Assembly: GCA_963969395.1 (NCBI GenBank)
Contig: OZ017802.1
Coordinates: 374,501-438,500, forward strand
Direction of reading: 5' to 3'
Length of the DNA: 64,000 nucleotides
Source of the DNA: Pseudoscleropodium purum
Taxonomy: Eukaryota; Streptophyta; Bryopsida; Hypnales; Brachytheciaceae
Part shown: positions 30,662 through 41,785 of the stretch, one piece after another
Position numbering within the stretch: the stretch's first letter is position 1
How the letters are laid out: each line of letters starts with the position of its first letter
Notes under the pieces: model-generated
What the model saw: the letters and a program-made list of their open reading frames with translations, nothing else
Database searches by the model: none
Told to the model about the DNA's origin: nothing
Position numbers and translations under genes: made by a program

Positions 30662-33379
30662 TCATGTGCTAACAGACTTCAACGGTATTGGTGGAAGAGC
30701 ACTAGATCTTGGTACTTCAAAAATTGACTTCATTGGCTCCTTTCTTTTATCACTCTTCACAATTGCCGAATTTGTGACTGCCATCCCAAGTGAATCATTA
30801 TTTTTTTGTACCGCAATATTTGATTCCCCCTCATCACCACTATTATTGCCCACATCTTTTGGAACGTCCACCTCCATGACCGCATCTTCTCTTTTGTCGT
30901 TTCCTTGCACTACATTTAATGCCACAGATGGAGATTGAGAAATTAGAACATCTTCATTTCTCCCCTCATCACCAATAGCATTCTCATTGATTTTCACCTC
31001 TTTGGCAATAGCGTTTGCCTTTTCCGATAGAATGTTTTCGCTATTCAAGTATCCCGTTCTATTGCAATATGCAGCTAAAGAAGGTAGATTCTCCTCTCCC
31101 CCTACATTGTCCTTGTCTTCACAAAAGGTATATGCATCGTTTGCATTGTCGGGAACGACATCCTTGCGGTTTAGATGATAATCATGCGTATCATTCACCA
31201 AATCGGGAAAGTCTTGCATAACGTCTTCATCTCCCCATGCTGTTGCACGATTGAAGTCATCTCCGCCATCTACAGCTGAAAGGGCCCTTTCCAAATCCTC
31301 GTCATCATCGTCTTCTAACGTCGGCCTATCTAAATCCTCTGATTCCATCGGATCCACATTATCATTATACCATTTTTTTTCATCTTTTTCCTTCGATGCG
31401 TTTAATACTTTGGAATTGGTATACACGTACATCAAATCCGCTGCTCTCTCCGGCTTCAATTTATTTCGAGATTTGTTGTGAACAAAAGAATAGTTGCTCC
31501 AATTTCGTTCACATGAAGATGATGACACCGGTTGAGCCAATATCCTCTTCGCTAATGGAGCTATAAACTTGCCACATGCACCTTCAAAATCCCACCAAGC
31601 ATGTGCGGACAACATTTGATCTCCCGGATTCAACATATTGTGGAATGGAGGTTCCTTGTGTCGAAAAGCTACAAATTCCTTCACCACTGTTGCATATTCA
31701 TCCGGTTTACATATTCTCTCCAAAACTTTCTTACATCCTGACATTGCATCTGCGTCATCCGCTAGCTCTTTGTCATGAAGAAGGTATGGATTCAAAAGAG
31801 CTGCGGCTGATTGGAGATCATTGTCCACCATTCTTCTTCGGGCATAAAAAGACTGTACCAATGGAATTGCAAGTTCTTCTAGCAAACAAAATGGTGGACT
31901 TTGTAATCCGTTCACGTGCTTCTCTAACTTCCTCATGATATGCAACACCTTCCCCATGCATGGTGATTTTGAATCCAAATCGCGGAGTGCACATATGATT
32001 GGTTCAACCATCTCCACATAATTGATGGACCGATTCCAAAAATGGTCATCAAGAACAATTTTCTTCACCGCTAAGGCCAAGTCTTTTGGTTGGACTTTAG
32101 CTCTACGTTTCTTCTTGAGAGTATGTACATATTCAACCCATTGCGGATCTACCACCGTTTGTTCCAATGCTCCTCTCAATTTTGTCAAACGTTCCATCAT
32201 GATAAATTTAGAGGCGAACCTTGTATCCCCAGGCATCAAGAGACCAAGATTTGGCGAATACTTTCGCAATAGAGCTAGCGGCATATGTCTCTTCCTGATA
32301 AATTTAGCTACAACAACTCCTTTATCCAATTTGAAAGCAATCCATTTTTGTGCAGCCCAATCCTTCAACAACAAATTCAATGCATGTACCACGCACCCTT
32401 GGTAAAAAATATGAGGATATTTTACAGATATTACATCCCATGCGGACGGATTCACGGGAGCATTATCCGTAGTTATTAACACGACGTTCTTGGACCCCAC
32501 TTGTTCAATGAACTTTTCCAACACAACTGCCAAGTACTTCGCATTTTTTTCACAACCACTTGTATCCACAGATCCAAGAAATTCTTCACCTGCGGATGAT
32601 ACAAGCATGGCATTGATGAGAGGTCGATTAGTCACGGAGCTCCATCCATCAATGGACAATGTTGCTCCAAATTTTCGAATGCTATCTTCAGTCCGTGCAT
32701 TCAACTGTGTCTGAATGTTGGTCTTCGCCTCATTCAACAATTTGTACCGAAGGTCATGGTATGAGGGAGGAATGTATGGCCTACCAAACGCAGCCGTTTT
32801 CTTCACTGCTTCTTTAAAAGCTAAATTTCGAGCCACGGAAAATGGTATGTTCGCCGAATAAAAAAAATTTGCCTACACTGAATGTAATTTGCGTCTATGA
32901 CCTTCTTCAAACCCATTCACTAAGCTTCCTTGCCTCTGAGGCCTAGAACTTGATGCCCTCGGGGTTTCACAATCACCAGAAGCTTCCGTACTCAAAGTCA
33001 TTTCAGTTGTGACACATACCATTGATACCAATTCTTTGGATGCTGGACAAGAGTCTTCGTGGTCAGAATGCGACACAGCCTTTCCGGCCGAAAACTCTTG
33101 GACATCTAAAGGGCTAGGGTTGCCATCCACATTGTCCATTACAACGCGTTTTGGAAAAACTCCTTCGCAATGCTGAAATAAATCTCGAACTGCCATTGGT
33201 AATCGTGGACAAAGGCTCACCCCTTTATCACGTACACCTTTAGGCCTAGAATAGCCTAAATGGCTGAAGATACGGTTGAGCTTCCTTGACATGCTCGCTT
33301 TGCAAAGCCTACATTTTACTTTACCACCCTCTTGCACACTAAACCAAGGAGAAAAATCCCCCGTCGGTTTGGCCACCAT
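30662..33379 (-). CDS. hAT transposase with an in-frame TAG, inner copy
   Basis: The same 906-codon frame as 16193-18910, with BED finger, DUF659, hAT_C and acidic tail. The TAG between BED and DUF659 is at 32873-32875. As read, both parts match copy 1 residue for residue, so this pair was duplicated or homogenised recently, after the TAG arose. It is the only transposase inside the outer element. Nothing but the TAG prevents a full-length enzyme. Confidence 0.85.
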
Positions 33380-33626
33380 ACTGACAAGTGTATGTTTTAC
33401 CTCAATTTCAAAAGAAACCAATAGAATGTTTTCAATTTGAAACCCACAACGTGACAATGTATACAATATCAATGAAATTAGTCACACAAAGCTTTGAAAA
33501 TCAAAGCCCCCCCGTCCACCGAACTATGCATTACCAAACAAGAGACTCAATAAATTGAAGCTCATAGCCCTTGGAAATCTTAGTGTTCGGTTTTTCGAGA
33601 GTGAATACCAAAGCTTCTCTTCTAAC

Positions 33627-33633
33627 ATTTATA
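33627..33633 (-). promoter_or_regulatory. TATA box of the inner transposase gene
   Basis: Minus-strand TATAAAT, the same promoter context as at 15939-15945, located between the GC island and the coding start. Confidence 0.6.
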
Positions 33634-33691
33634 GTCCCCTCCAGAAAATTAAAGGTTCATTTTTAGGGTTTCCATTCAAAAACAAGAAACG

Positions 33692-33872
33692 GCCCGGACG
33701 GGGCTGAAGCGGACGGGCGGACAGGCCAGACGGGTCGGACGGGCGGTCGGACGTGGCGGACAGGGTGGTCGGACGGGACTGTCCGTATTGTCCGCCTTCC
33801 GACGCCGTCCGCGCTTTGAACATGCCGACCGCCCCACTTAAACACTGACCGCCGACAGCGTCCACCCAGCTG
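33692..33872. repeat. Internal GC-rich island upstream of the inner transposase
   Basis: Inverted copy of 15700-15880, practically identical. It lies between the transposase promoter and spacer C. Confidence 0.75.
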
Positions 33873-33929
33873 TCCATTGGAGCATCCTAAGAGGTCGATA
33901 TTACTCAAAAAAAGCGGTAACATTTAAAA

Positions 33930-36236
33930 AAACAAACAGCCTAATAATCACTGCTAAATGAGGATCAATGTAATTGATTTATCATTTTATTTTAAAAAAA
34001 AATGTAAACCCTATACCCTAATTACCCTAAACCTTTTCTTTTCTCCCCTAAATTGTTTTACGAATGAGGGGAATGTGGTTAAGTTAAATATGTTTGGATT
34101 ATTTACTCATATTATCCTTCTAAATAGGTTTTGAGAAGATCTGAAGATGGTGAGGATTTTTTTAAAGTTCATTAGGAAATCAAATGTTTTGCAAAAAATA
34201 ATCAATTCCTTTTTCATCATAAGCAAATGAAAATTTAAAAAAAGGCCCCAATACATAATTAAAATAACAGTTTAATGGATTTCAACCTCATGATATTTAA
34301 TGAAAGGTTGTGTTTTCTAATTAGAAGTGCATCACGATCTTCAAATGAACATCGAGTCTTTCATATTTTTTAATGAAATTTTGATTAGATTTGAAAACAA
34401 AGAAAAAGAATCAATGTTTTAACTTTCAAATCATATATGGCTATATTTTTCCTTAAAAACATAGAAAAATTCGTTACTTGAGTTGGTGGAGTAGAATACA
34501 TTATACACTTATACATGTGCTATATTTATTTTGAAGGGTAATTCCTATATTCTTATTTCAGATGTTTTTAAATATTAAAGATCTAAAAAATTGACAAACA
34601 TAATTTCTATTATAAATAGGAATTGAATTCGGAATTCGAATTTTGAAATGATTGAAATGAACAAGATATTGATTATAAAATATTTCTTTGTTTGAGTTTT
34701 CAAAATGAATTCACGAAACAATTGCAAACTTTTGAACTTAGGTATATGATATTGTTTTCGGTTTGTACTTTGTAGAGTATAATACTTCAATTTTAATCCT
34801 AAATAAATGAAAAAATTCCACATGAATGAAATGTTTCTACGTATTGCACAAAGATTTCTACCAATTACTATGATAATTAAATACATTGTTACATTTCATA
34901 AAATATTCTACATAGAAAAAAAAAAATCATTTCAGTTTTCAATCATGATAAACGATGTCTTCTACTCTTTTTGTTATATGTTCGTTTTGTATAACGTATA
35001 CATTGTACAATCTTTGAGAGCAGGGGAGTTCATTTTTGGCTCTCATTGAAATAGAAAATATATTTGTGTTTGGATATTGAAATCATTATCACATTATGCA
35101 TTCTACGGTCTTGCAAAAATGCATCTTGCTCCTTCCTTTGAATCCTTTTGATATTTTCTTTTTTCCTTTGCTTTCTTGTAGGGCTCTTGTTCTCTTGTTC
35201 TCTTCATTTGACCAGCCTATTTGGCTTGGCTCTTAGTTTTTGTTTTTTTAATGCAATGGTTTATGCATCTATTATAAAAAATATATATTATTGATTTAAA
35301 ATTAATATATTGATGAACAAACGCATAAAGGCATTGAATGCTTTCACATTTAAAGTTATATATTTATCATAAATCACTCTTGCAAATTTGAATGATTGAA
35401 TCGAAAATTTGAAAATGTAATTACAAGAGCTTTCAATTCAATCAATTGCATAAATCATAAATGTTGAAATGCAACTCGTATGAGTTTAGCATCTATGAAG
35501 ATTAATTCATGCCATCGACATGCAATTTTCCAATTTAATAAAATGCAATTGAGTACTTCAATTTCTTTCCCTTCAATTCTCCAAGTAACATTCACTTCAT
35601 ATCTTTCTCTATTTGTTTATTTAATTTTTGGAAACAAATGGAGAAACCATCTTTGTCTATATTTGTACATGCACTCTTATTTGATTGATGAAGAATAGAT
35701 CTATGAAATATATAATCATTGATTTGTTCATGTTGATTTATCTAATATATTTTATATATGTATATATATATATATATCATTAAAGGAGTATGGAAGACAA
35801 GATTGACAGATTGTGTTCAAATGTTGTTGATTTGAAATGATTTAGTACTATATCATTTATAAGAATATTATAATAGTATTATGTTATAATATTCCTAAAA
35901 CAATTGCAACAAATATTAAAATACATGCTAAGTTAGGTTTGTTAGCCTACCAATTGTTCATTAATAGACATAATTGAGTAGCCCCCTTAAATGAAACACT
36001 CAATATCTAATACCTTACAATCCAAATGGTGGATTTGTCTAAAATTTGTTCCACATTTTTTCCAACTAATTTACTACAAGATCCTACGGTTACATATGCC
36101 CCAAAGTATTTTTCTTCTAAGACTTGATATTTGCACTACTACTGGCAGTTTTGAAGTGTTTTTAGTGAAAAGAACTTTATGGGTTAAACATCTCTACCGT
36201 GAGATTTTGAAAAAAGAACAATTTGCTTCATTAGGT
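33930..36236. other. AT-rich hAT spacer, copy C (inverted)
   Basis: Reverse complement of spacer A at 13340-15645 and almost identical to it. At 36236 the match stops at the point corresponding to about 13345. A GC island follows here instead of the 0.4 kb that leads to the kinase-like gene in copy 1, so a module has been inserted or exchanged at this joint. Confidence 0.75.
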
Positions 36237-36244
36237 TTAGGGTT

Positions 36245-36690
36245 TAAGATGAGCCGTCCGCCCTGTCCGCCCGATCCGGCGTCCGCCTTGTCCGCCTCGT
36301 CCGCCCCGATATCCGTCCGTCCTATCCGCCCCGTCCACCGCGATATCCGTCCGCTTGTCCTCCATCCGCCCTGTCCGCCTGATCCGGCGTCCGCCTTGTC
36401 CACCTCGTCCGCCCCGATACCCGTCCGCCCTATCCGCCCCGTCCGCCACGATATCCGTCCGCTTGTCCTCCGTCCACCCTGTTCGCCTAATCCGGAGTCC
36501 GCCCTGTCCGGCCCGACCGCCCCGTCCGCCCCGATACCCGTCCGCCTTGTCCGTCCGATCGGGTGTCCGCCCCGATACCCGTCCCCCCCGGTACGGCCGT
36601 CCGATTGACACGCGGACTGATGTGGTCCGCATGATCTGGACGTCCGCCTCGAGGCGTCCGCATATATATATGGGGAGGCGGACGGCTCAT
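36245..36690. repeat. GC-rich island with tandem units of about 110-120 bp
   Basis: Made of TCCGCCC motifs arranged in at least two and a half longer tandem units. The blocks GATCCGGCGTCCGCC and GATATCCGTCCGCTTGTCC recur. It lies directly upstream of the Gly/Ser/Tyr gene's TATA box. Arg/Pro-rich open frames across it on both strands are repeat products. Confidence 0.8.
36663..36671 (+). promoter_or_regulatory. TATA box of the Gly/Ser/Tyr-rich cargo gene
   Basis: TATATATAT in the context GCATATATATATGGGG at the edge of the GC island, some 230 bp before the first coding ATG at 36895. Confidence 0.5.
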
Positions 36691-36894
36691 TCCGAACAGT
36701 CGTTCTCTTTTGGAGTGGGCGGACCAGTGCATTGGAAGCTCTGCGCGCCCCTTTCGCTTTGAGTGAACGATTGTTGTGGCATTGTTACAAATTTTCACAA
36801 AGTTCACGCTTGTAAAATTTTAATTAATTAATTAAATCAAAATTTTGGTTCTTAACCTTTCTAATTGTTCCATTCTCTTAGCTTCGGCTTCATC

Positions 36895-38157
36895 ATGCCG
36901 AAAGATAGAACACCCAAAAAAAGTAGTCGAAAGGGAAGACCTCAATTGTTCAATTGGGATGCTTGGGCCGATCCATTGTGCGTGGGTGAACTGGGATGGG
37001 AAGAAGAACCAACAAGAGTGTAGGATTGCTCAATGTGCAAGAAGTATGTAAAAATGACTCACATTCAAAAACTTTGGCGACGTGAACGTGTAGAGCACCA
37101 AGCGCCACGTTGGGAAGGACAAATGTCTACGTGCCAAAGTGAGCACTTCAAACAAAGATACACACAAGTGCATCGAGTTCTTGGCATTAAAAGCGCCAAA
37201 CCAAATATAATGAATTATAATGTTATGGCAATGGTTTGGGTAGAGATTGTACTTCACAAGGACGTGGACTGGCGTACCGCTACAGGTCACAATGTGGAGA
37301 ACTATACGCGCACGGATGCCGTTATAGATACACAATGGAGGGGCGCAAGCGATTGCATGCCAAAGTGGTCTAATCGAGGTTATCTACAACAACCTTCAGT
37401 TGTTCTACGAGATGCTGAAGATGCGTGGACAGATGACGATGATGACGATGATATGCAAGCGCCTGTCACATTTGGAATTAGACACGAGTGGGTAGAAGAA
37501 CGAGAACGAATTGAATTCGAACAACAAATGCAAGAGGCAACACGTAGAAGCCTTCAAGATCGTGGACGGCAAGAAAGGCATAGTGGGTCCTACAGACATG
37601 AACATGGAACGCGAGAATCTGAACATGGAAGAGGTAGTTCATACTCTGGTTACGATCGTCAAAATAGATATGAAGGTGGAAGAGAGAGCTATGGATCCAC
37701 GCATTATGGTGATTCAAGTGCAGTTGGTTCTCGTTATGGCACTCCCCCTGAAATTGACTCTCTAGGTGGGACAGGTAGCTATGGCAACACGCACTATGGT
37801 AGGTCTATTGAATCTGGTTCATATTATACGACGCCCACTCAAGTGGGTTTTGAAGGTAATGGAGGAAGCCATGTAACCCCGCAGTATAGTTGCTCTCTTC
37901 ACGGAAGCACCCAATACTATCTGGGATAAACTAGAAGTAATTCATACGGGCATCATGGGGCCTCTTATTACGGGGCTTCAAATGAAAGAGGATCAGAGCC
38001 TACTACTCCGGTTCGTCCTCCCACTTTTGGAGGTTCAAATTATGGACAAAGAGGTGCACCAAGTGGATATCACGGAAACTACGGAGGTGGTCCCTTCATT
38101 GGAGTACAAAGAAGAGGCAGCAGTCAACAATTTGAGTCCGATTTAGATTCCGAATAA
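36895..38157 (+). pseudogene. Gly/Ser/Tyr-rich cargo protein of unknown function (in-frame TAG and TAA)
   Basis: A 420-codon frame starting with a very basic segment (MPKDRTPKKSSRKGRP). After a TAG at 37021-37023 it continues with a Cys-X2-Cys (DCSMCKK), about 120 residues that I do not recognise, and an acidic run of seven Asp (about residue 182). Next come a charged helix rich in Glu/Gln/Arg and about 190 residues of Gly/Ser/Tyr low complexity with repeated THYG motifs. A TAA at 37927-37929 falls inside that tail, and the same composition goes on to a TAA at 38155. Flanked by GC islands on both sides, it is present only in the inner element. The tail resembles prion-like or RNA-binding-protein tails in composition only. 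It may be a functional gene with recoding or a decayed one. Confidence 0.6.
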
Positions 38158-38754
38158 AAAAACATGCAAGTATATAGTAAGCATGTATTTGCTCGATTTT
38201 CTCATTTTTACTCTCACGACAAGTATAGAGCACTAGATTGGTAGAAGTAGTACAAAATTTTAAATGAATAGAACAATTTTGAACAACAATTTTGTTCACT
38301 TTTTCAAAAAGTGTTGTGTAATAGTGTACACCAAGTATGTATGTAGGCAAGCATATTGTTGAAGACATCATTGTATTATTTTATAATAGCGTTGATGTAT
38401 ACGGCTATAAGCGACTTTGATAAATAATAAAAATATGAAGAAGAAATGTAATTTTGTAAGAGCCATATTATGTCTATTTTTGAATTTAGCATTCGAGGTT
38501 AAATATGTACTAGCATGGTGTGTATTTTGAAATTATTGTTGTGTGTTTATTACATTTAGAAACTCGTAAATGATATAAATGTATTTCTAATTAATTTATA
38601 AAAGATTGAATTATTTGAATATTTGAAATTTTTTTATTTTTCATTCAACGATTGCTAAAAACTAAAATGATTTCTTATTCGTATGAAGAAATGCCCAAAT
38701 TAGACAATTAGTGGTTCTTCTTTAGATTCTATTTTCAAATATGAAAAATAAATC
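38158..38754. other. AT-rich 3' flank of the Gly/Ser/Tyr gene
   Basis: About 600 bp with no coding frame. AATAAT-type motifs near 38424-38436 could serve as poly(A) signals. It ends at the next GC island. Confidence 0.5.
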
Positions 38755-39205
38755 GGATTGGGCGGACGCTTGATTTGTCCGCCCGTGCCCGTCCGATCGG
38801 GCGGACGGTTTGGGGCCGTCCGATGGGATGGACGGGCCGCCCGCCGCGACCCGTCGAATCGAGTGGACGCCAGATTTGTCCGCCCGTGGCCGTCCAATCG
38901 GGCGGACGCAACTGTAGGGTTTCGGGGAGGCAGACGACTGATGCGTCCGCCAATCACGGCCCATCCGATCAAGCGGACGGATTGGGGCCGTCCGATGGGG
39001 TGGACGGGCCGTCCGCCGCGACCCGTCGAATCGGGCGGACGCCAGATTTGTCCGCCCGTGGCCGTCCGATCGGGCGGACGTGGCTGTAGGGTTTGAGGGA
39101 GGCGGACGGCCAATCCGTCCGCCACCTCCGGCCCGTCTGATCGGGCGGACGGTTTAGGGCCGTCCACGCCCCAATAAGATGGGCGGACGGGCCGTCCGCA
39201 TTGTC
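38755..39205. repeat. GC-rich island with tandem units of about 175 bp
   Basis: Built of GGGCGGACG motifs in a longer period. The block GGGGCCGTCCGATGGG recurs at about 38812 and 38986 with a partial third near 39156, and CCAGATTTGTCCGCCCG recurs between them. It precedes the kinase-like gene, like the islands at 9335 and 26490 (on the opposite strand). Confidence 0.8.
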
Positions 39206-39394
39206 ACTTTTGCTTTGCCCCTTGTGAATGCAAGGTGGAGCGGAGAGCTTGGTGGTTCATCCTCCATTGGCTCCTTTCCGAGGCAAGGCAAGAGTGATTT
39301 ATTGGGGCCTCTTTGTTGCTAATTTTTTGGACACTTGCGCGTGAATTCAATTTCAAATTAAAAAATTTGATCTATATCAATTTCATTTGTCACG

Positions 39395-41200
39395 ATGACG
39401 AAGGGGAAGAAGAAGGTTGCGAAGCTAAAATATGGAGAGAGACCATCAAACTTGGAGGTAGCTCTCCAAAGTCCTTCGGAGGAATGCAAAAAATTCATGA
39501 TTGAGCGTATCGTTCAATTTTATGAATCGGAAACAACATTGTCTTTAAACAATAAGTACATCAGATATCAAGAGGAGTGCGTGTCTAAATTCAAGGTAGA
39601 CATGACACAGATGTTGTTTGATGCATTGAATGTGGCGAAGTGGCATGACAAAATGCATAAAACGTACTTCACCAAATGTTTGGAGAACAAGGTTCATGAT
39701 GCTTTGTGGAATTCCAAAGTCATTTTGGTTAAATATGGCAAGGAATATCGACCCAATGATGCCCAGTTTGAAGAAGTGATTCTGAAAGCGGACTTGTTTA
39801 GGGGGCAATATGCTCCATTCGCCAAAAAGCACAATCGAGTTGGTTCAATTGGTTGGTGGAAAAGCAATGATGGAGTTGCTGAAGCAGAAAGGACCAAACG
39901 GCACCTTATAGCACTTCCAGATACAACACGCGTGATTGTTGTTGATGATAGAACGATGAGAGGTGGATATGCAACGATTCGAAAGGTTCGTATTGAAGGA
40001 TGTTCAAGAATACTTCCTCATTGGGAGTTTGCGGCAAAGAAATCCATTCACCACCAAACTCGACCCGATCTTGCAATGCTAGAATATCAAAACGAATCAA
40101 TGGCTGTTCGAATTCCACACGCTGGTGTGATACGGTTTGTTGCGGTGCACGGAACGACGTGTGAAGGTTATGCGTATTGGTGGAATGGTCGAATGGTGGA
40201 ACTCTTCGACAAATGTTGAATATGGATAAGGACTTTCCAGACAACATTCAAATCCGTTTGATGTATACAAATCCAACCGAAGAGGAGGTTGTAAAAGCTC
40301 ACCATTTAGGGCGATATCGGAAGAAGCGTACGAAGTTGACATGGGCGTTTATGCATATAATGTATGCAGTGCATCTTGTTGAACATTTGCACAATGATCT
40401 TTCTCCGAACAACATCTTGTTACATTTTTTAAAGGATGAGTCAGGTGTGTATATTGGGGTTTGCGATTGGGGCATGACCACCTTAGCTTCTCAGCCAATG
40501 TAGTCTTTGTACACATTCACATTAGCAGATGAGATGAAACAAACTTTGCAGAGGAGATGGTGGGTGGATTCACGTATTGCATACTTGCATAAAGCAGGTG
40601 CAGATGTGGAAGTCATTCTGATGTATTCACGTCAGGGTTGACAGGACATCCGGACGCGGATGCTATGTCCGCAGCGTCCGCTGACATTCGCGTCCCGGCG
40701 GACGCAGCGTCCACCTGTCCCCCGTCCGCCCGATAACAGCCGTCCGATCGACGCGCGGACTAATCTGGTCCGCATGATCTGGGCGTCCGCCTCGTGCGGC
40801 CAGGCCGTCCGCCCCGTCCGTCCGCTTTCCGACGGTGGTCGGAACGCTGCGTCCGCTAGTGTCCGTGCATCCAGACGTCCGGAAAACGGACGCTATTTTG
40901 GGGCGGACGTTAAAATTCGTCAACCCTGATTCACGTAAGTCAGAAGAGTATGCCGTTCGAAAAATTGCTCGGCGGATGAATGGAAACAACATGTCAAAGG
41001 CGTATTTCAACGTGCTACTTAAAACACCTAGTGCGACACAATTTGCCTTTCATGACTTTGCAAAAGTATTTTATGTTTACTTGAAGCGCATTTCTTCGAA
41101 GACTGACGATGAAAATACTAGTTTCGCCCATGTGATTACGCGATTTTCTAATAGATATCATTGGGCGATGCCAGATGAACATTTCCGCCATTTATATTAG
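39395..41200 (+). pseudogene. Kinase-like cargo gene, inner copy (frameshift, TAG, MITE insertion)
   Basis: Same protein as at 24805-26298. It is open for 274 codons to a frameshift near 40181-40188, caused by the same 8-bp tandem duplication as in copy 1. The catalytic loop here reads HNDLSPNNILL: the Asp of the HxD motif and the final Asn remain, but the Asp before that Asn is changed. DWG is kept, and TAG stands at 40501-40503. The C-terminal part is split by a 296-bp MITE at 40633-40928 and then continues to the final TAG at 41198-41200. This copy cannot make a full protein. Confidence 0.8.
40633..40928 (+). mobile_element. hAT MITE 2, inside the kinase-like gene
   Basis: 296 bp with perfect ends CAGGGTTGAC and GTCAACCCTG and a perfect 8-bp duplication ATTCACGT (40625-40632 and 40929-40936). 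The uninterrupted site is present in the other two kinase copies. End A is on the left and end B on the right. Confidence 0.95.
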
Positions 41201-41396
41201 ATTGGTAGTGCAGAAGTAGTAGTTGAATAGGTTATATAGGCATTAAAAATTAGTTTAGAAATATAGAGTTGGAATGAAAAAAATTATATGTGCAATTAGC
41301 CAAATGTGCACAATGTATGGTATTCTACATTAAATTGAATACATTTTGCCCATATTGATTATGTTTGTATTTGTGTTGATCTTGATTTTTTAAATA

Positions 41397-41397
<1 letters not shown>

Positions 41398-41441
<44 letters not shown>
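41398..41441. repeat. (AT)n microsatellite, expanded in the inner hAT
   Basis: About 22 AT units at the position that has about 11 units in copy 1 and about 5 or 6 in the outer element. Confidence 0.85.
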
Positions 41442-41443
<2 letters not shown>

Positions 41444-41599
41444 AAGTCACAAATTTTTTTAGTTTGCCTTTTGAAAATGAATTGGAATTTTTTCATAGTT
41501 TCAAGACTATCATGGACTCGTGGTCAAACTTTATAATCTTTCAACTTATGAGAGACATTGTTTTAATAATAAATCGCGACCTATTGCACTTCATTTAAC

Positions 41600-41785
41600 A
41601 TTTAATTGTTTAAAGATTAAGGGAGTGACCGCGGGACAGTTTGGGTAGGGCGGTCGGGGGAAATAGGGCCGTCTGGGCGGACGGGGCAAACAGGGCGGTC
41701 CCGGCGGACGCTGTGTCCGCCGAGACCGCGAATGTCAGCGTCCGCGTCCGGACGTCCCGGACGTCCGGAGGTTGTGTCAACCCTG
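41600..41785 (-). repeat. End A of the inner hAT
   Basis: Reverse complement of 7130-7312, with the perfect terminal repeat GTCAACCCTG at 41776-41785. The RING gene of the outer element starts directly after it. Confidence 0.85.

Larger units (their letters stand above)
29573..41785 (-). mobile_element. Inner giant hAT transposon, inverted, with transposase and two cargo genes
   Basis: On the minus strand it runs from end A (GTCAACCCTG at 41776-41785) to end B (CAGGGTTGAC at 29573). It carries, read on the plus strand: end B, the acidic ORF, the transposase, a GC island, spacer C, a GC island, the Gly/Ser/Tyr-rich gene, a GC island, the kinase-like gene with a MITE, end A. Length 12.2 kb including the 304-bp MITE insertion. 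The flanks CATTTAGC and GTTAAAAG do not match, and the outer element's sequence does not join up across it. The insertion was therefore accompanied by a deletion, or the arrangement arose by recombination. Confidence 0.85.
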
